In this document: positions 1 to 11,399 of the stretch, piece by piece
Layout: every line of letters begins with the position of its first letter
Numbering within the stretch: the first letter of the stretch is position 1
NCBI GenBank assembly: GCA_030710605.1
Contig: CP092876.1
Span: 66,712,115-66,776,114, forward strand
Reading direction: 5' to 3'
Length of the DNA stretch: 64,000 bases
Source: Cordylochernes scorpioides
Lineage: Eukaryota > Arthropoda > Arachnida > Pseudoscorpiones > Chernetidae
Translations under genes and position numbers: made by a program
Notes under the pieces: generated by a model
What the model was told of the DNA's origin: nothing
Seen by the model: the letters and a program-made list of their open reading frames with translations, nothing else
Database searches by the model: none

Positions 1-2019
1 TAGGTGTCCTCTACAGGTAGGTTCTACTGTATTATTATTTGTTTTTAATTTTCCTTTATCACTATAATATCTTATGAACGATGTAATAAAAATAGATTCA
101 ATCTCATTCTCTCATAGAGAGGCAGCTTGGGCGCGGCTTATCTTCCATTAGACCAGTAGACGGAAAATGTTCTGCGGTCAGGGGATCGTTGAACTTGAGA
201 TATTCAATTACCGCAGATCCTCGGGGCTCACCAAGATAATGTGCTAAAAGAAAGAGAACACACGGGGAAGCGATTAAGTGAGGTTTGAAAGGTTTAAAAT
301 TTCCCAAATTAGGATAATCAAGTTTGTGGCGTGCTTAACTAAAGAGAAAATGAGCGAGCAATACGTCATCGAGCCCAAAGTAAGCATCAATATTCAGCAG
401 TAAAAAATCATTGAATACCTACTCGGTGGGATAATAAACATTTTGTTGGTTCAATTCGGTAGCTGGCAGAAGATGGATGGAAGGGTCAAGGGTCACGATA
501 TTCCTCGCGCCGGATGAAGATCAATCTTGCCGGGATCGAACCCTTTCCCACAACTTAACCCAAGAATTTCCCCATCAGACAAGAGATAAACTGATGATGG
601 CTCTTCACTTTACCTTTATCGTTATTTTCAAGTTTTTCTTTAAACTTCCACAGCTAAATCATTTTTTTTTTTTTTTTGCAAAAACATTAAAAACTATAAA
701 AAGAATTGATAATATCGAATTTGTTATTCTCGTTATGTATTTTTTGTCTTTAAAAGAAATATAAAAAGATAAAATTTTCGCTGAATGTATGAAATTCTTT
801 GTCTTATATAGTGGTTTTGAGTATATAGACTTTTAGTAAACGATACCCCAAATTGTTTCTGTGGAGCAACTGAACAAATTGTTTTCCACCTTATCTATGA
901 CTCTGTCCGAACTTTACAGAAGTGAGAAATCGATTGTTCCCGGATCTAAATGATTTAAATTTCTTTACCCAATTACTTGGTTTATACATGGTATATATTT
1001 CATGAACTCTGTCGTTTGATACATGTTAAACCTAAGTTTACTTAGATTGTTTATTTGCCTTCTTTGTTTCCTCTGTAATATGCGCAAATACTTCAATATC
1101 GCGACTTGTTGGATGAAAAATAAAACGATAGTGTCCACTTTTGCTGCCTAAACAAACTTTTATATCTGCTGTCTTGTCTTTTAAGCGGAAGAGCTGTATT
1201 CGAGGTAGAAGAAAATTTATTAAATTTATAAAATAACAGAATTTTAGGTTAATAAGTTCACATGTTTCCCTCATTAAAAATAAAACCTTAACTGCAGACT
1301 ATATGAACAGAATCAACATACAATGGTTATAGCAAACTTGTAGATTTAATTGGCGAAATTGCTTGGCAGATTCACTACTGATGAATCAAGCTTTCCAAAA
1401 TACATTAATCTTCTCAGTTCATTAATTGTAGAAATTCATCATAATTAATTACAAAGCGCATAAAATAATTCCATTTTGATCATAGAGTGTTTTTGGTGTG
1501 TAGATTCACATAAAGCGAATAGTGCACGCGTGGGAGAAAAATAAATAATTTTGTTATAAAATATTTCAACACTCTACATATATTTAAAATAAAAAAGGCA
1601 TATCCTGACCCTGCTCACATTAGCATTTCTAGATGGAATTTAATATCAACACCTGACTTTTTAATAATTTTTATTTTTAATTTTATTTTTTTACTACATA
1701 AGTAGTTTTTTTTTTACTATAGTAATGTATAGTGCCATCGTTTTGATGCACAATTAAAGACATACAATACTTTCTATATGTTTCATATTATTTCATTGCT
1801 GCAAAAATGAAAATGCAACGTTTTCAGGGGATAATCTCAAACAACATATTTTATTATCAAAATCTTATTTCTGGCATTCTCAATTTCATGGCTTTTTTGA
1901 TGGCCATCATTCATTTCTTGGAAAATTGTTAAATATACGTTATAGTGGATACACTTATACACATCTGTACAGAATATTTATTACAATAGTTTATTTGTCT
2001 GAATTTTCCATTATAAATC
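1..2019. other. Intergenic, AT-rich, with small GC-richer islands
   Basis: No gene is recognised. A GC-richer, non-repetitive island lies at about 95-310 and another at about 470-560. A decayed copy of the short repeat family F2 (see 50973-51530) lies at about 1345-1400 on the plus strand: it keeps TTGGCGAAA and CTGATGA in the family order. The stretch at about 1725-1850 is a diverged direct copy of about 4955-5080, so both belong to one dispersed repeat. The short open frames here have no recognisable domain. Confidence 0.6.
483..495 (+). promoter_or_regulatory. Candidate nuclear-receptor DR1 site
   Basis: Two perfect GGGTCA half-sites stand in direct orientation with one A between them, which is the DR1 arrangement bound by RXR/USP, HNF4 and COUP/SVP-type receptors. 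It lies in a GC-richer island that is not obviously a repeat. A 13-bp match can arise by chance in 64 kb at low probability, and there is no functional evidence. Confidence 0.3.
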
Positions 2020-3501
2020 CACTGGTCCGCAAAATTAAAGGAACAATATATTTTTTTCTTTTATCTCAAATTTTATTGAACATTTATCAATGAAAATTTA
2101 TACACAAATTTATTATTCCATTATTGATTAGAATACCCGAAATCAAAGAATTCTAACACGTATTTTATGCAAATTAGCCGGTCAAACAATGATCTTCTTG
2201 CAGTCAGTGCATAAATATCTTGGAAAATGTTGTTAATATGGGGTGTGGTCGCCTTTAACTGATAGACAGGCTCTACATCGGCGACATATTAAGAATTAGG
2301 GAGTTTATCAGCTCCTGTGGAATCAACGCCCACTCTTTTTTGAAAGTGTGTTTCTAGCTCATGAGTGTTTCTAAGAGGGGGTTGGAGGGATGAGATCCGA
2401 CGTCCTAGATTGTTCTATACATGTTCAATGGGATTTAGGTCTGGAGATCGAGCTGGCCAATTCATCCGAGCAATTGCATGGTTTTGGAGAAAAGTGTCGA
2501 CCACATCAGCCCTATGTGGACGGGCATTATCATCCATTAGAATAAAGTGTTTTCCCATTTTAACTGATACAATACGCAGAAGGCTTCACATGAAGGGCCT
2601 CTATGTCGACGACCCATAATTTGTGTGCCGTTGACACCACCTCAAAAGAGAGCAAGGGAACTTTGGCGCAGACAACATGTCGCCTGGAATCCAGATGAAT
2701 GGAGACGTGTAATGTTCACTGATGAGTCCAGATTATCTCTAAACAGCTATTATCGTCGTGTCTTTGTCTGGAGAGAGGTAGGAACCAGAAATAATTCCCG
2801 AAATATGGTTGAAAGGAAGCCCTACAGAAGCCAATGTTTTATGGTCTGGGCTGGAATCTTATTTGCGGTCGCACAGCACTCCATATTTTTCGGCAAGGAA
2901 CCCTGACTGGACAGAGGTATCGGGACGAGATCTTGGCAGCATATGTGATGCCTCAAGCATTAAAATGGGAGAAAACTTTCTTCTAATGGATGATAATGCC
3001 CGTCCACATAAGGCTGGTGTGGTCGACACTTTTCACCAAAACCATGCAATTGCTCGGATGAATTGGCCAGCTCGATCCCCAGACCTAAATCCCATTGAGC
3101 ATGTATGGGACAACCTAGGACGGCGGATCTCATCCCTCCAACCCCTCCTATAAACACTCATGAGCTAGAAACAGCCTTAACACAAGAGTGAGCGTTGATT
3201 CCACAGGAGCTGATAAACTCCCTAATTCTCAGTATGGGTCACCGATGTAGAGCCTGTCTATCAGTTAAAGGCGATCACACCCCATATTAACAACAATATC
3301 CAAGATATTTATGCACTGACTTCAAGAAGACCATTGCTTGACCGGTAATTTGCATAAAATACGTGTTAGAATTCTTTGATTTCGGGCATTCTAATCAATA
3401 ATGGAAAAATAAATTTGTGTATAAAATTTCATTGATAACTGTTCAATAAAATTTGAGATAAATGAAAAAATATGTTGTTCCTTTAATTTTGCGGACCAGT
3501 G
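2020..3501. mobile_element. Tc1-like DNA transposon with ~540-bp inverted arms
   Basis: The ends are inverted copies starting CACTGGTCCGCAAAATTAAA. The inversion runs through the whole of 2020-2562 against 2960-3501, with scattered mismatches and small indels, leaving a unique centre of about 400 bp. The right flank is TA as expected for Tc1/mariner; the left flank is TC, so one base of the duplication has probably changed. The right arm encodes the C-terminal part of the transposase, so the left arm is an inverted duplicate of that coding end. The element is a dead foldback copy: the helix-turn-helix N-terminus has been replaced by the duplicated arm. Confidence 0.85.
2625..3153 (+). pseudogene. 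Tc1-like transposase, truncated and frameshifted
   Basis: Cut-and-paste DDE transposase remnant. The first block (2625-2890) has the RRVMFTDESRLSL motif with the first catalytic Asp. The reading then moves to another frame at about 2897-2955 (GTLTGQRYRDEILAAYVMP) and to a third at 2960-3153, which has LMDDNARPHKA with the second Asp and SPDLNPIEHVWD with the terminal Glu of a DDE triad. The N-terminal paired HTH DNA-binding region is absent. Two frameshifts and the missing N-terminus make it non-functional. The family call rests on the well-known FTDES, DNARPH and PDLNPIE blocks. Confidence 0.85.
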
Positions 3502-4264
3502 TAGACCTGCGTCTGTAAAGAATTTATAGCAATCTATTTTTTTGTGTGAACACACAAGTATTCAAAATCAATTATAGAAGCAATACTAATGAAACTTGGT
3601 CAAAATGTCTTAGTTATTGTTACTTAGTTATCAATTAGAGTGATTAATATAATTGTACCTATGTGATTATCAACCACACAGCCAATGAATAGGGGAACAA
3701 TAAGTCTTGCACAATCTCAATGAGAATTATCTTTTCTGGTCGAGAATTCTCTTGACATCCTTCTCCACTGTAAACCTATATTTGATTTTTCTTCTCTCCT
3801 ATATATTATTACCCCATATGAATGCATGAATAAAATTATTAAAATAATGCTTATTTACAAATAATTACCTTTATATCAGGTGTTCCCCTCTCTTATATAA
3901 TTAAAGTCGTATAATAATTTCTTATTATATTGTGGCCTCTATGGTTAGAAATGCTTATTTGCTAATCATATTCTTATGAAGAGGCTTCAGCTTTATGATA
4001 TATATGTTATCAAAGTTATTTTTATTTTGTTTATTGTTATCATCTAATAGATAGAATTCACTTCATAAAAGGGCTTCCATTTCTTACCAAATCTTATCAC
4101 AATTCTGACAACCGTTGAAATTAATTCCAACCTTTATTGAACCGAATTATAGTAATGAAGTTCAATTTATTTGATCGGTAGTCTTATTTGCTCTTTCACT
4201 GTATATTTTCAATTAATAATGCATTTGATTAATAGTAGAACTTGAAACTCTTCCAGTGTGCAAC
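3502..4264. other. AT-rich spacer, no gene seen
   Basis: Nothing coding is visible. It holds the left copy of an inverted repeat (3929-3985) whose partner is 2 kb away at 6012-6078. Confidence 0.5.
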
Positions 4265-4388
4265 TTAAGAATAAACGTATCATTAAACGGAAGATAAGGA
4301 TCTTTTATTTGGAAACGTTACGAGCTTTCGGGCAAACGCCCTTCTACAGGTTCTACAGTTCTTCCGTTTAATGATACGTTTATTCTTA
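4265..4388. repeat. Hairpin repeat with perfect 28-bp arms
   Basis: Positions 4265-4292 and 4361-4388 are perfect reverse complements. On the minus strand the loop reads CTGTAGAAGGGCGTTTGCCC followed by GAAAGC, a stem-loop between a CUGAUGA-like and a GAAA box. It resembles a hammerhead core but has CUGUAGA, so an essential A is replaced. A decayed relative lies at 22411-22627. Confidence 0.7.
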
Positions 4389-4409
4389 ATAATGCATTTG
4401 TTTGTGAGG

Positions 4410-4712
4410 TGTTAGGACAAGAAACTTAACCCTTGAAGCTTAATTTATTTTATAATATTGTCAAGTAGCTCCATCCAGATGCGACACCTGTCAATCATCC
4501 CTGGACCCCGGGGGGGACCACAGGTGTGAGAGCTTCTCGGAAGCTGATCTGTAAATAAGGAAAACGGGACGGTGGCTGACGCCGTTCATTAGGATTATCT
4601 TTCAACTTGGGGTAAGTTGTACTCTCTCTCTGTCCCTATAAATACCCCTTATAATAAATTATTTATTCCCAAATTTGCCCTTGCTTTATTTATATCCGCG
4701 ACAATATAATAA
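4410..4712 (+). other. GC-richer island; possible solo LTR
   Basis: This is a GC-richer block with CACCTG, a PBX/MEIS-type site, a TATA-like TATAAATA at about 4637, a nearby AATAAA and an end reading CGCGACA. A start TGTTAGG and an end ACA would suit a solo LTR of a Gypsy-type element, but I see no matching target duplication. The alternative is a regulatory island. Confidence 0.3.
4488..4497 (-). promoter_or_regulatory. Candidate PBX/MEIS (Exd/Hth) composite site
   Basis: The minus strand reads TGATTGACAG, the textbook composite decamer for PBX (Extradenticle) with MEIS/PREP (Homothorax). It is directly preceded on the plus strand by an overlapping CACCTG E-box. It sits inside a block that may instead be a solo LTR, so relevance to host regulation is uncertain. 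Confidence 0.25.
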
Positions 4713-4769
4713 TTTCTGAAAAAAGGTTGTGTAAGGATGATATTCATGTATTAAAAGAGGAACATATCT

Positions 4770-5100
4770 CTTTGATTATGAATCAGATCGATGGCACTAT
4801 ACATCACCCAAGTAAAAACTTCACTAATGATGATAAAGAATGAGTCACATTACCAGTTTTGGCAAATTCTACAAAATGCCAACCGGTATACCATGGTTTC
4901 GGGCTTTGTCCCTTATAATTCTTTATCATTACTAATAAGGTTTTTTACTAGAATAATGTATAGTACCATCGTTATGATTCACACAATTAAAGGCACATAA
5001 TACTTTCAATATGTGACAATTTATTTTATTGCTGCAAAAATGACAATGAAACGTTTTCAGGGGACATAATCTTAAACAACATCTATTATTGAAAGGTGGA
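4770..5100 (-). repeat. F3 repeat relic with half a hammerhead
   Basis: On the minus strand the segment around 4879-4925 reads AAGGGACAAAGCCC, GAAACCATGGTA, then TACCGG: stem II, the GAAA box, stem III and the 3' strand of stem I of a hammerhead. The CUGAUGA box and the 5' strand of stem I are lost. The flank (GGCAAATT and the Ser-His-rich open frame) matches the F3 copies at 17112 and 25081. The downstream part, about 4955-5080, repeats 1725-1850. Confidence 0.6.
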
Positions 5101-6011
5101 GAAATAGTCACTAGCAATTTTCTGTAATATATCGAGTTAGATTCTCTTAATGTTCATCTTTTTGAATAAATAAAGGAATCCGGCACAATCAGGAACTATA
5201 TTCTTTTGTTGCACTTAAATGAATCACAATTTCTCAAGAATATTTAGTGATCGAAAGTAGAATTGAATCAAAATTTATATTTCCGATGAGAAAGACTAAA
5301 TATATACCTTCAATTATACTTAAAAATAACAAATATATAATAGACATTCTCACAAAAAAATGTATTATTAATATAAAATGTACTGTGGAAGAGCAAATAA
5401 GACTAACGATCAAACAAATCGATCTTCATTACTATAATTCGGTTCAATAAAGATTGGAATTCAACTCGATGGTTGTCAGAATTGGAATAAGATTTGTTAA
5501 GAAATGGGAGGCCGTTTATGAAATGAATTCTATCTATTAGAGGATAACAATAAATAAAATAAAAATAACTTTGACAACACATTGTTGCACCCATTTGCAG
5601 CTTTGCAGGGTCGTCGACCTTGGTTTTATCCTTCTTGGTTATATACACTTTTCCCGAGCGGGTTTCCATATTCAAAGCAAATAAATAAAAGTGAATAAAT
5701 AAAAGTAAATTGAAATAAATTACCTTTTAAAGTTATTGTGTTTATTTATTCATTGTCTTCCTCGTATGTCGCTATCTGCAGTCTTGGTCTCCGTCCTCTC
5801 TCGCTCCAATAACCAATCAAGATATATGTACAATAAAATATTACAAAAGGAATGAAACTATAAAAAGGGATGATGATAATCTAAATAATCTGTTTTGAAT
5901 AAAAATAAATAAATATATAATTTAAATTTGAAATATATTAAAAATAATATTATAAATAATTTTGAAAATACGCGCATTAATCATGATGCAACAATATAGA
6001 ACATAAAGATG
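5101..6011. other. AT-rich spacer, no gene seen
   Basis: No coding signal, RNA gene or clear repeat is recognised. A slightly GC-richer patch lies at about 5755-5835. Confidence 0.5.
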
Positions 6012-6078
6012 ACGCCTGTTCATAAGAATATGATATAGAAGAATGTAATAAGCATTTCTAACCATAGAGGCCACAATA

Positions 6079-6940
6079 GGTTTTGTATTCACCGCTGGGG
6101 ATTGATGTGGAGGAAATTCTCCAGAAAATGAACGATAGCATCATTAAGAGCAAACATCATGGTCTTTAAGGAAAATATCTTTATACTCTAATTATTTTTA
6201 TAGTTGTCCTGATTATTTTTAGAGTTGAAAAGCTTCCTCTTCCCTAAAGTTATTCGCATTGCAGTAACTTCTATTTACAATAGAACGCCGATGTCCCAGC
6301 TTGTTGAGAAGCTAACTTGTATGGAATGGATCTAATGATCTTGTACAAGCTGCTAGGTCAACGGTGGTAGTTCTTTTAGAAATTATTATATCTTTTTCGA
6401 TTGCTTTGACTATTTTTAAGGGTCTTTTAAATTAACCACTTTAAAATTTCTCTATATGAATAATTTATATTTTGTTAATTTATTGACTATTGTGGGATAT
6501 AATATTTTTATTACATCTTTTTGTCTATGTTCGCGCATATACTTAACTTAAATCTTATAAGTTAAAGTGTTTCGCTGAGTTTGAGTTCTCCAGAAGATAT
6601 TTTAGAAAAAACAAAGACTTGACTCAAATTGGATTTTTTAAAAATATAATACAGACAACAAAATAAAATAATTTATAATTTTACATACACACCACTGAAA
6701 CTGAATACGATTTTTAATTTACATCACAAAACAAAACAAAAAAAAATTAACAAACAACTGTTGCCGAATTAAGAAAAAATAAACAAACATAAAAACTAAT
6801 AATCAATGAATATATCTACAAATTGATAAAGCACAATAACAATAAAAAATAAGAATAAAATAACAATAATATTAATGATTTTAACCAAACAGTCTATATA
6901 TATTTGTTTTGAATTTTTGTTTGTATATTTGGTCTTTCAT
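6079..6940. other. AT-rich spacer, no gene seen
   Basis: No coding sequence or repeat is recognised. The base composition is very A-rich from about 6600. Confidence 0.5.
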
Positions 6941-6944
6941 ACCT

Positions 6945-7375
6945 CATCCAAAAGGTTAGAAATAATCGTTATTTCTCCTTGAAATAAATTTAGATTTTTC
7001 GTTGAAAAGAAACACATGCGGGATAGTATTTCAAATGTCGTTTTACAATCACAAGCCGCATTATATTATATTGTATTATAAATTACTTTATGTATTATTT
7101 ACGAACGGAAAAATATGTCCAGGGTAGCCTAGTGGACATGGCATCTGCTCGGTAAGCGGAACAATGTGGGTTCGATTCCCATCCCTGGACACTTTTATTT
7201 TTTCCGTTGATCATTACTCTTCACAATTCACTCTTTCATACCTCATCCAAAAGGTTAGAAATAACCGTTATTTCTCCTTGAAATAAATTTTGAATTTTCG
7301 TTGAAAAGAAACACATGCGGGATAATATTTCAAATGTCGTTTTACAATTACAATCCGCATTATATTATATTGTAC
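6945..7375 (+). repeat. tRNA-derived SINE, partial tandem dimer
   Basis: A tRNA-like head (7118-7190) is followed by a tail of about 180 bp that includes AAAGGTTAGAAATAA, TTTCGTTGAAAAGAAACACA and GCCGCATTATATTATATTG-type sequence. A nearly identical copy of the tail also precedes the head (about 6945-7075), so the locus is a tail-head-tail arrangement as expected from a tandem dimer. Other copies lie at 28103-28365 (plus) and 62285-62527 (minus). A short inverted repeat (ACGGAAAAATA / TTTTTTCCGT) frames the tRNA part. Pol III transcription from internal A and B boxes is the expected mode for this class. Confidence 0.8.
7118..7190 (+). tRNA. tRNA-like head of SINE (tRNA-Arg-like, pseudo)
   Basis: It folds as a full cloverleaf: acceptor TCCAGGG/CCCTGGA (7 bp), T8-A9, D arm GCC...GGC, anticodon stem TCTGC/GCGGA, T arm GTGGG-TTCGATT-CCCAT and discriminator C. 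The anticodon loop is TCGGTAA, with C where U33 is invariant, so decoding is unlikely. The D and T arms resemble tRNA-Arg. The repeated flanks and copies elsewhere with other loops mark it as a SINE head rather than a working gene. Confidence 0.6.
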
Positions 7376-7552
7376 AATCTGAAATATAGAAATAAGGACC
7401 ATCAATATGAACACATAATATCCATGAATACATCAACGCATCTATAGTATTAATTATATCTTTGACTATGCACTACTTAGACAATATGCATGTAATTACA
7501 AGATATTGAAATCACATGCGAAATATGCATAGGATATTTGTTTTATAATTTA

Positions 7553-8240
7553 CTAGCGGATGTACCCGGCTTCGCCCGGGTTTTACCCGAGTAAAGGTTT
7601 GTCTAACGAATCTCTCGATAAAGTGAACATTTTTTCTCGGTCCCTTGAAAAATACTCAATAAGTTGAATAAAATCAATATTAATTGGTTCCCTCGGTAAT
7701 TGGAAGTTAAATGAATAGTATCTTGCCTTGGAATTGTATCATTATTCTTGCATGGATGTACCCGGCTTCGTCCGGGTTTTACCCGAGTAAAGGTTTGTCT
7801 AAGGAATCTCTCAATAAAGTGAACAATTTTTCCCGGTCCCTTTAAAAATACTCGATAAGTTGAATAAAATCAATATTAATTGGTTCCCTCGGTAATTGGA
7901 AGTTAAAGGAATAGAATCTTGCCTTGGAATTGTATCATTATTCTTGTCTCAAATAAATTGCCGTGTCATCCTGAATTTTGTCTTTCCTAATTTTCTACAT
8001 TACAAAATCATCGTATCATCATGATAATATTTAGAGCAGATTGTTGAATTATAACAGATAAATTAGATTATTTATCTTGATTATTTTTAAACGAAAAGTT
8101 ATTTCAAAAATTTTATTTGCTAGAAACCTTCCCAGTACTATACTAAATAACTTCCCAAAGTTTCATGGCGTTCCAATGAGTGGTTTGGTCAGGCATAAAG
8201 GACACACAGACACATACATTAATTTTTATATTCATATAGA
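7553..8240 (-). mobile_element. Non-autonomous Helitron
   Basis: On the minus strand it starts TCTATATGAATATAAAAATT after an A and ends with a GC-rich hairpin (ACCCGG/CCGGGT) followed by CATCCG-CTAG before a T. This is the Helitron pattern of 5' TC, 3' hairpin plus CTRR and insertion between A and T. There is no Rep/helicase coding. The 3' end is duplicated internally: about 7557-7745 and 7752-7945 are diverged direct copies, both with the hairpin. The 5' end matches the Helitrons at 11855, 24318 and 28935. Confidence 0.75.
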
Positions 8241-9180
8241 TTATATTTTACCAATTTTTATTCAGAGAGAGGAGCTTGTTTTAAATCAATAGAAAGGTAT
8301 TTTTCCTAATTCTCCGTGGAGTGGAATTCTTTCTGAATTTATACATGTAAAAGCTTTAGACTTATAATTAATCTTGGAATATCAAACGATACACAATAAA
8401 TAATGCATTTAAAAAAAACCTTTTATCCTTACAGATTGGGTACTGGTTGCATATCTTTGGGATTACATATTGTAATAGATATTGATTGAGTTATTGTCAC
8501 GAAATTTGTTTATAGAATATAAAGCAAATGTCTCTATTTGTAAATATGTAAATACCTTTATGTTTAATGTTATATAGGGAAGGTTTGTAAATTCTGTAAC
8601 TGATATTTCATTTTTTTTATAGTTTTGTTTTGAGGAAAACATCACTCACAAAGTGTTTCAATTGCATAAGTATTTATAACTGAAAACATAGTAAATTTAT
8701 GTTATTTTTCACCGAAATTGTTCGTTTTGTGGGCGGAATGAAAAATAGTAAAGTTTTCCATATTAAAACTATAATAATCCATCTATATATTAATTACACT
8801 AAGCAAGTTGAGTAATCTATATTAATCCTGTTATCTACAATGCAGAGCTATATTTGTTTCTTCGCTTTATCCTTGCATGGAGCGTACAGCAAGCCTATTC
8901 TTTGAAAAAAACGTTATCTTTCTGTTTCAGAATTTCTGTAACGGTTATAAAATGCTTAAGATTTACAACGAACATTTTAAACATGTTGGATCTGTGTTTG
9001 CAAATCCTTCCTCACAATACCTAAAAAATGACTAACTAAAGCGCTCAACGCCTTTATTTTTAATCATTTATTAATACACTTTCTCTCTCTCTCTCTCTCG
9101 CTAAATCCGAAATTTCCAAATAAAAATAGACAACCACCTATCGTAATTATGTTCCAATCAGTCCACTTTGAAACAAACTA
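8241..9180. other. AT-rich spacer with a TC microsatellite
   Basis: No gene is recognised. A short (TC)n run lies at about 9080-9100. Confidence 0.5.
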
Positions 9181-9184
9181 CGTG

Positions 9185-9425
9185 ATCGAAGGGAGAGGGA
9201 TGGTCCAGTAAGAGACGGAGCATGGTTTGCCAGGGGATTCCCATGTGGACATGTCCCACGGCCGGGTCGTGGGAACCCGTTACAGCAATCTCCCGAATTT
9301 GTTGGCGGATCTTTAATGCGTACAGATCACGCGAAAGCGTCGCGCCCTAGCGCCCCGACGGCATGTGTCGCGTCGAACAGGTGCTGCATGCCCCGCTGAT
9401 GAGATCTATACAGTTACTGGAGGTT
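9185..9425. other. GC-rich unique island
   Basis: About 240 bp are sharply more GC- and CpG-rich than the surroundings, with an inverted motif CCCACGGCCGGGTCGTGGG near 9256. There is no convincing open frame and no second copy in the window. It may be a conserved non-coding element or a small exon that cannot be read alone. Confidence 0.35.
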
Positions 9426-10048
9426 TAAATACTTCTTAAATATCGTAAATTTTTCATATAGAATGATGAAAATCTTTACAAAATATTATTTATAAAACAC
9501 TTACTTGGTTTATCAAAAAATAGTTATTAATCACTTCTTAAAGATGAAAAATGTTAATTTTCAAGTTTTTATATCGATGCATGTTATTGATTTCTTCTTC
9601 TTTTTTATTATCGTCATTCAATCATATTAGGGTATCAAGCTTGTAGTGCTTGATATTCACTCATTGAGATTCATTGATAGCTTATAACATTATGATACGC
9701 TTCTTGGACGGAAATACATTTCATATTTGGATACTAGTCACATCCAGAGAGCTTCAGGATCTCTCTAGATCATAATGCAATCCTGGTAACAATAGTCGAC
9801 CACACATATACAATATTCCAATTATTAAAATAATTAAATACAACAGTTTTTAGAGGAGTCGTTTTGTTTTAAAGAGAGATGTTTATTTAGAAAATTACAC
9901 AGCGGCTAAATTACGGGCTTAAAACCCTTCAACCCCTGTCCTCTATGAAAAATGTACGATTATACAAAATACTAAGATTCCATCACATATATGAAAAATC
10001 AATTAAAAAAAAACAAATAAATAAAAATGTGTCAGGTGTTTATATTAA
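9426..10048. other. AT-rich spacer, no gene seen
   Basis: Nothing is recognised beyond simple AT-rich sequence. Confidence 0.5.
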
Positions 10049-10240
10049 AAACAAAGTAGGAATATCCTGACCAGGAGGACGTGTGCTTTTCAGATGGCAG
10101 ATTGATAAATAAAGAAAATGGGTTGGCCAAATATCAGGGAACAGGTTAAATCAATGTTTAAATGATTTCTGTTCCACCAGATGGCGCTCTGCCATCTAAA
10201 AAGCACATGTGCTCCTGGTCAGGATATGTCTACTTTGTTT
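10049..10240. repeat. Foldback repeat of family F7
   Basis: Arms of about 52 bp (10049-10101 and 10188-10240) share TATCCTGACCAGGAG and CAGATGGCAG in opposite orientation. The loop holds TTGGCCAAATATCAGGGAAC, the tail seen right after the intact hammerhead at 63910-63951 and again at 52395-52510. Here the ribozyme part is missing. Confidence 0.65.
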
Positions 10241-10780
10241 TTAATATATATATATATTAGGAAAAATCAATCGTGCAAATAAAAGTTGCATAACCTTCAA
10301 CTAACAACTTCTTATTGTGTCTGTGCACGATCATGAGATAAATTTCTCTTGATATATCAACATGATACAATGTTGGGTCATCCCCTACGAATCAGAAAAA
10401 AAAAACTTGATGACGTTTTTGATCTTTCATTTAAAAACAAACAATGTTATTAAAATGTATAAAATTAATTCATTAACGTCTCCCTGATCGATGACAATAA
10501 AATTTGCCTTCATTTGATAATGATGACTAGGTATTTTAGATGTTTATTTTCACCATGGCCGTCTAGTATGGGACATAAGATGTGAGTTCAATGTTTTACT
10601 GTAGATTGCCTTTGCTACTGACCCATAAGATTCAGTCGTGATCGACCGACTAAATGTTCTGACTTTCTCTCCATCAAATTATACCTTCCACCCTATCATG
10701 ATCCTATTGTATCGATCTAATTGTAAGATCAAGCCGACATTTCCTCCAGTCATCACTGGACGATCACTTTTTTTACCACC
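10241..10780. other. AT-rich spacer, no gene seen
   Basis: There is a (TA)n run at about 10244-10258. The 62-residue open frame at 10638-10826 has no domain signature. Confidence 0.45.
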
Positions 10781-10784
10781 TGAG

Positions 10785-10990
10785 GTGATCGATATGCAGT
10801 GGATGCTAATCAGTCCCTACTGGTGATTGCACGCTGTCTGTTCGAGATGTGTATACGGCACCTTGTCTGATCCGGGTTTCGGTGTCAGACCCTCGGGGCT
10901 GATTGTGTATTGTCCCCACCCTGTCGTGCACGCGAGGGACCCACGCCGAGCAATTACGGCCTGTCACCTCCCAGAGATTTGATTGAATAA
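10785..10990. other. GC-rich unique island
   Basis: About 200 bp of GC-rich, CpG-containing, non-repetitive sequence with no clear open frame. It is a candidate conserved non-coding block of unknown function. Confidence 0.35.
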
Positions 10991-11399
10991 TTCTACGGTT
11001 GGTAGATGGCGGTTTTTACATCAACTGCAGTAAACTAATGATTTCTTATTTAGAACAGCAATATTTGGTGCCACTTTCCTTTCCTTCTAGGACTCTCCAT
11101 TTCTAGGGGAACCTTCCCAAAATGTCTATAAATGTATTGAATCTTTTTGTATATATTATATATGCAAATATGAATTTCTGAAGTATGTATGTTGCTTAGA
11201 AATTCTACACACATTTCAAGCTAAATTATTTGGGTTGAGAATTGGTTAATAAATATATTTTAAATGCCAATGTCTCTTCGTTCTCTCTACTTTGGATAGA
11301 AGCGATATCGTAGCCAAGAAATATATTTTAAAGTCTAATCAATGTGAATTCATTTTATCGAATATAATAGCTTGAAATTTTATGAACCTCCAATAAAAA
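10991..11399. other. AT-rich spacer, no gene seen
   Basis: No gene, RNA or repeat is recognised. Confidence 0.5.

Larger units (their letters stand above)
3929..6078. repeat. Inverted repeat arms 3929-3985 and 6012-6078
   Basis: The sequence starting TGTGGCCTCTATGGTTAGAA at about 3931 recurs in reverse complement ending at about 6076, and the similarity extends about 60 bp inwards (CATATTCTTATGAA and its complement). The arms could be the ends of a 2.1-kb foldback element, or two unrelated insertions of one short repeat in opposite directions. I found no transposase between them and no clear target duplication. Confidence 0.45.

Noticed and set aside
2365..2619. Open frame in the left arm of the Tc1-like element
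   Set aside because: It is the antisense reading of the duplicated transposase 3' end.
4300..4360. CTGTAGA-stem-GAAA as an active hammerhead
   Set aside because: Position A6 is U; this invariant residue is required, so it is at best a relic.
4410..4712. Firm solo-LTR annotation
   Set aside because: TATA and AATAAA order fits but no target duplication or second copy is visible in the window, so it is left as a possibility.
7118..7190. A functional tRNA gene (anticodon GGT by position)
   Set aside because: U33 is missing, the flanks are repeated elsewhere with other anticodon loops, so it is a SINE head.
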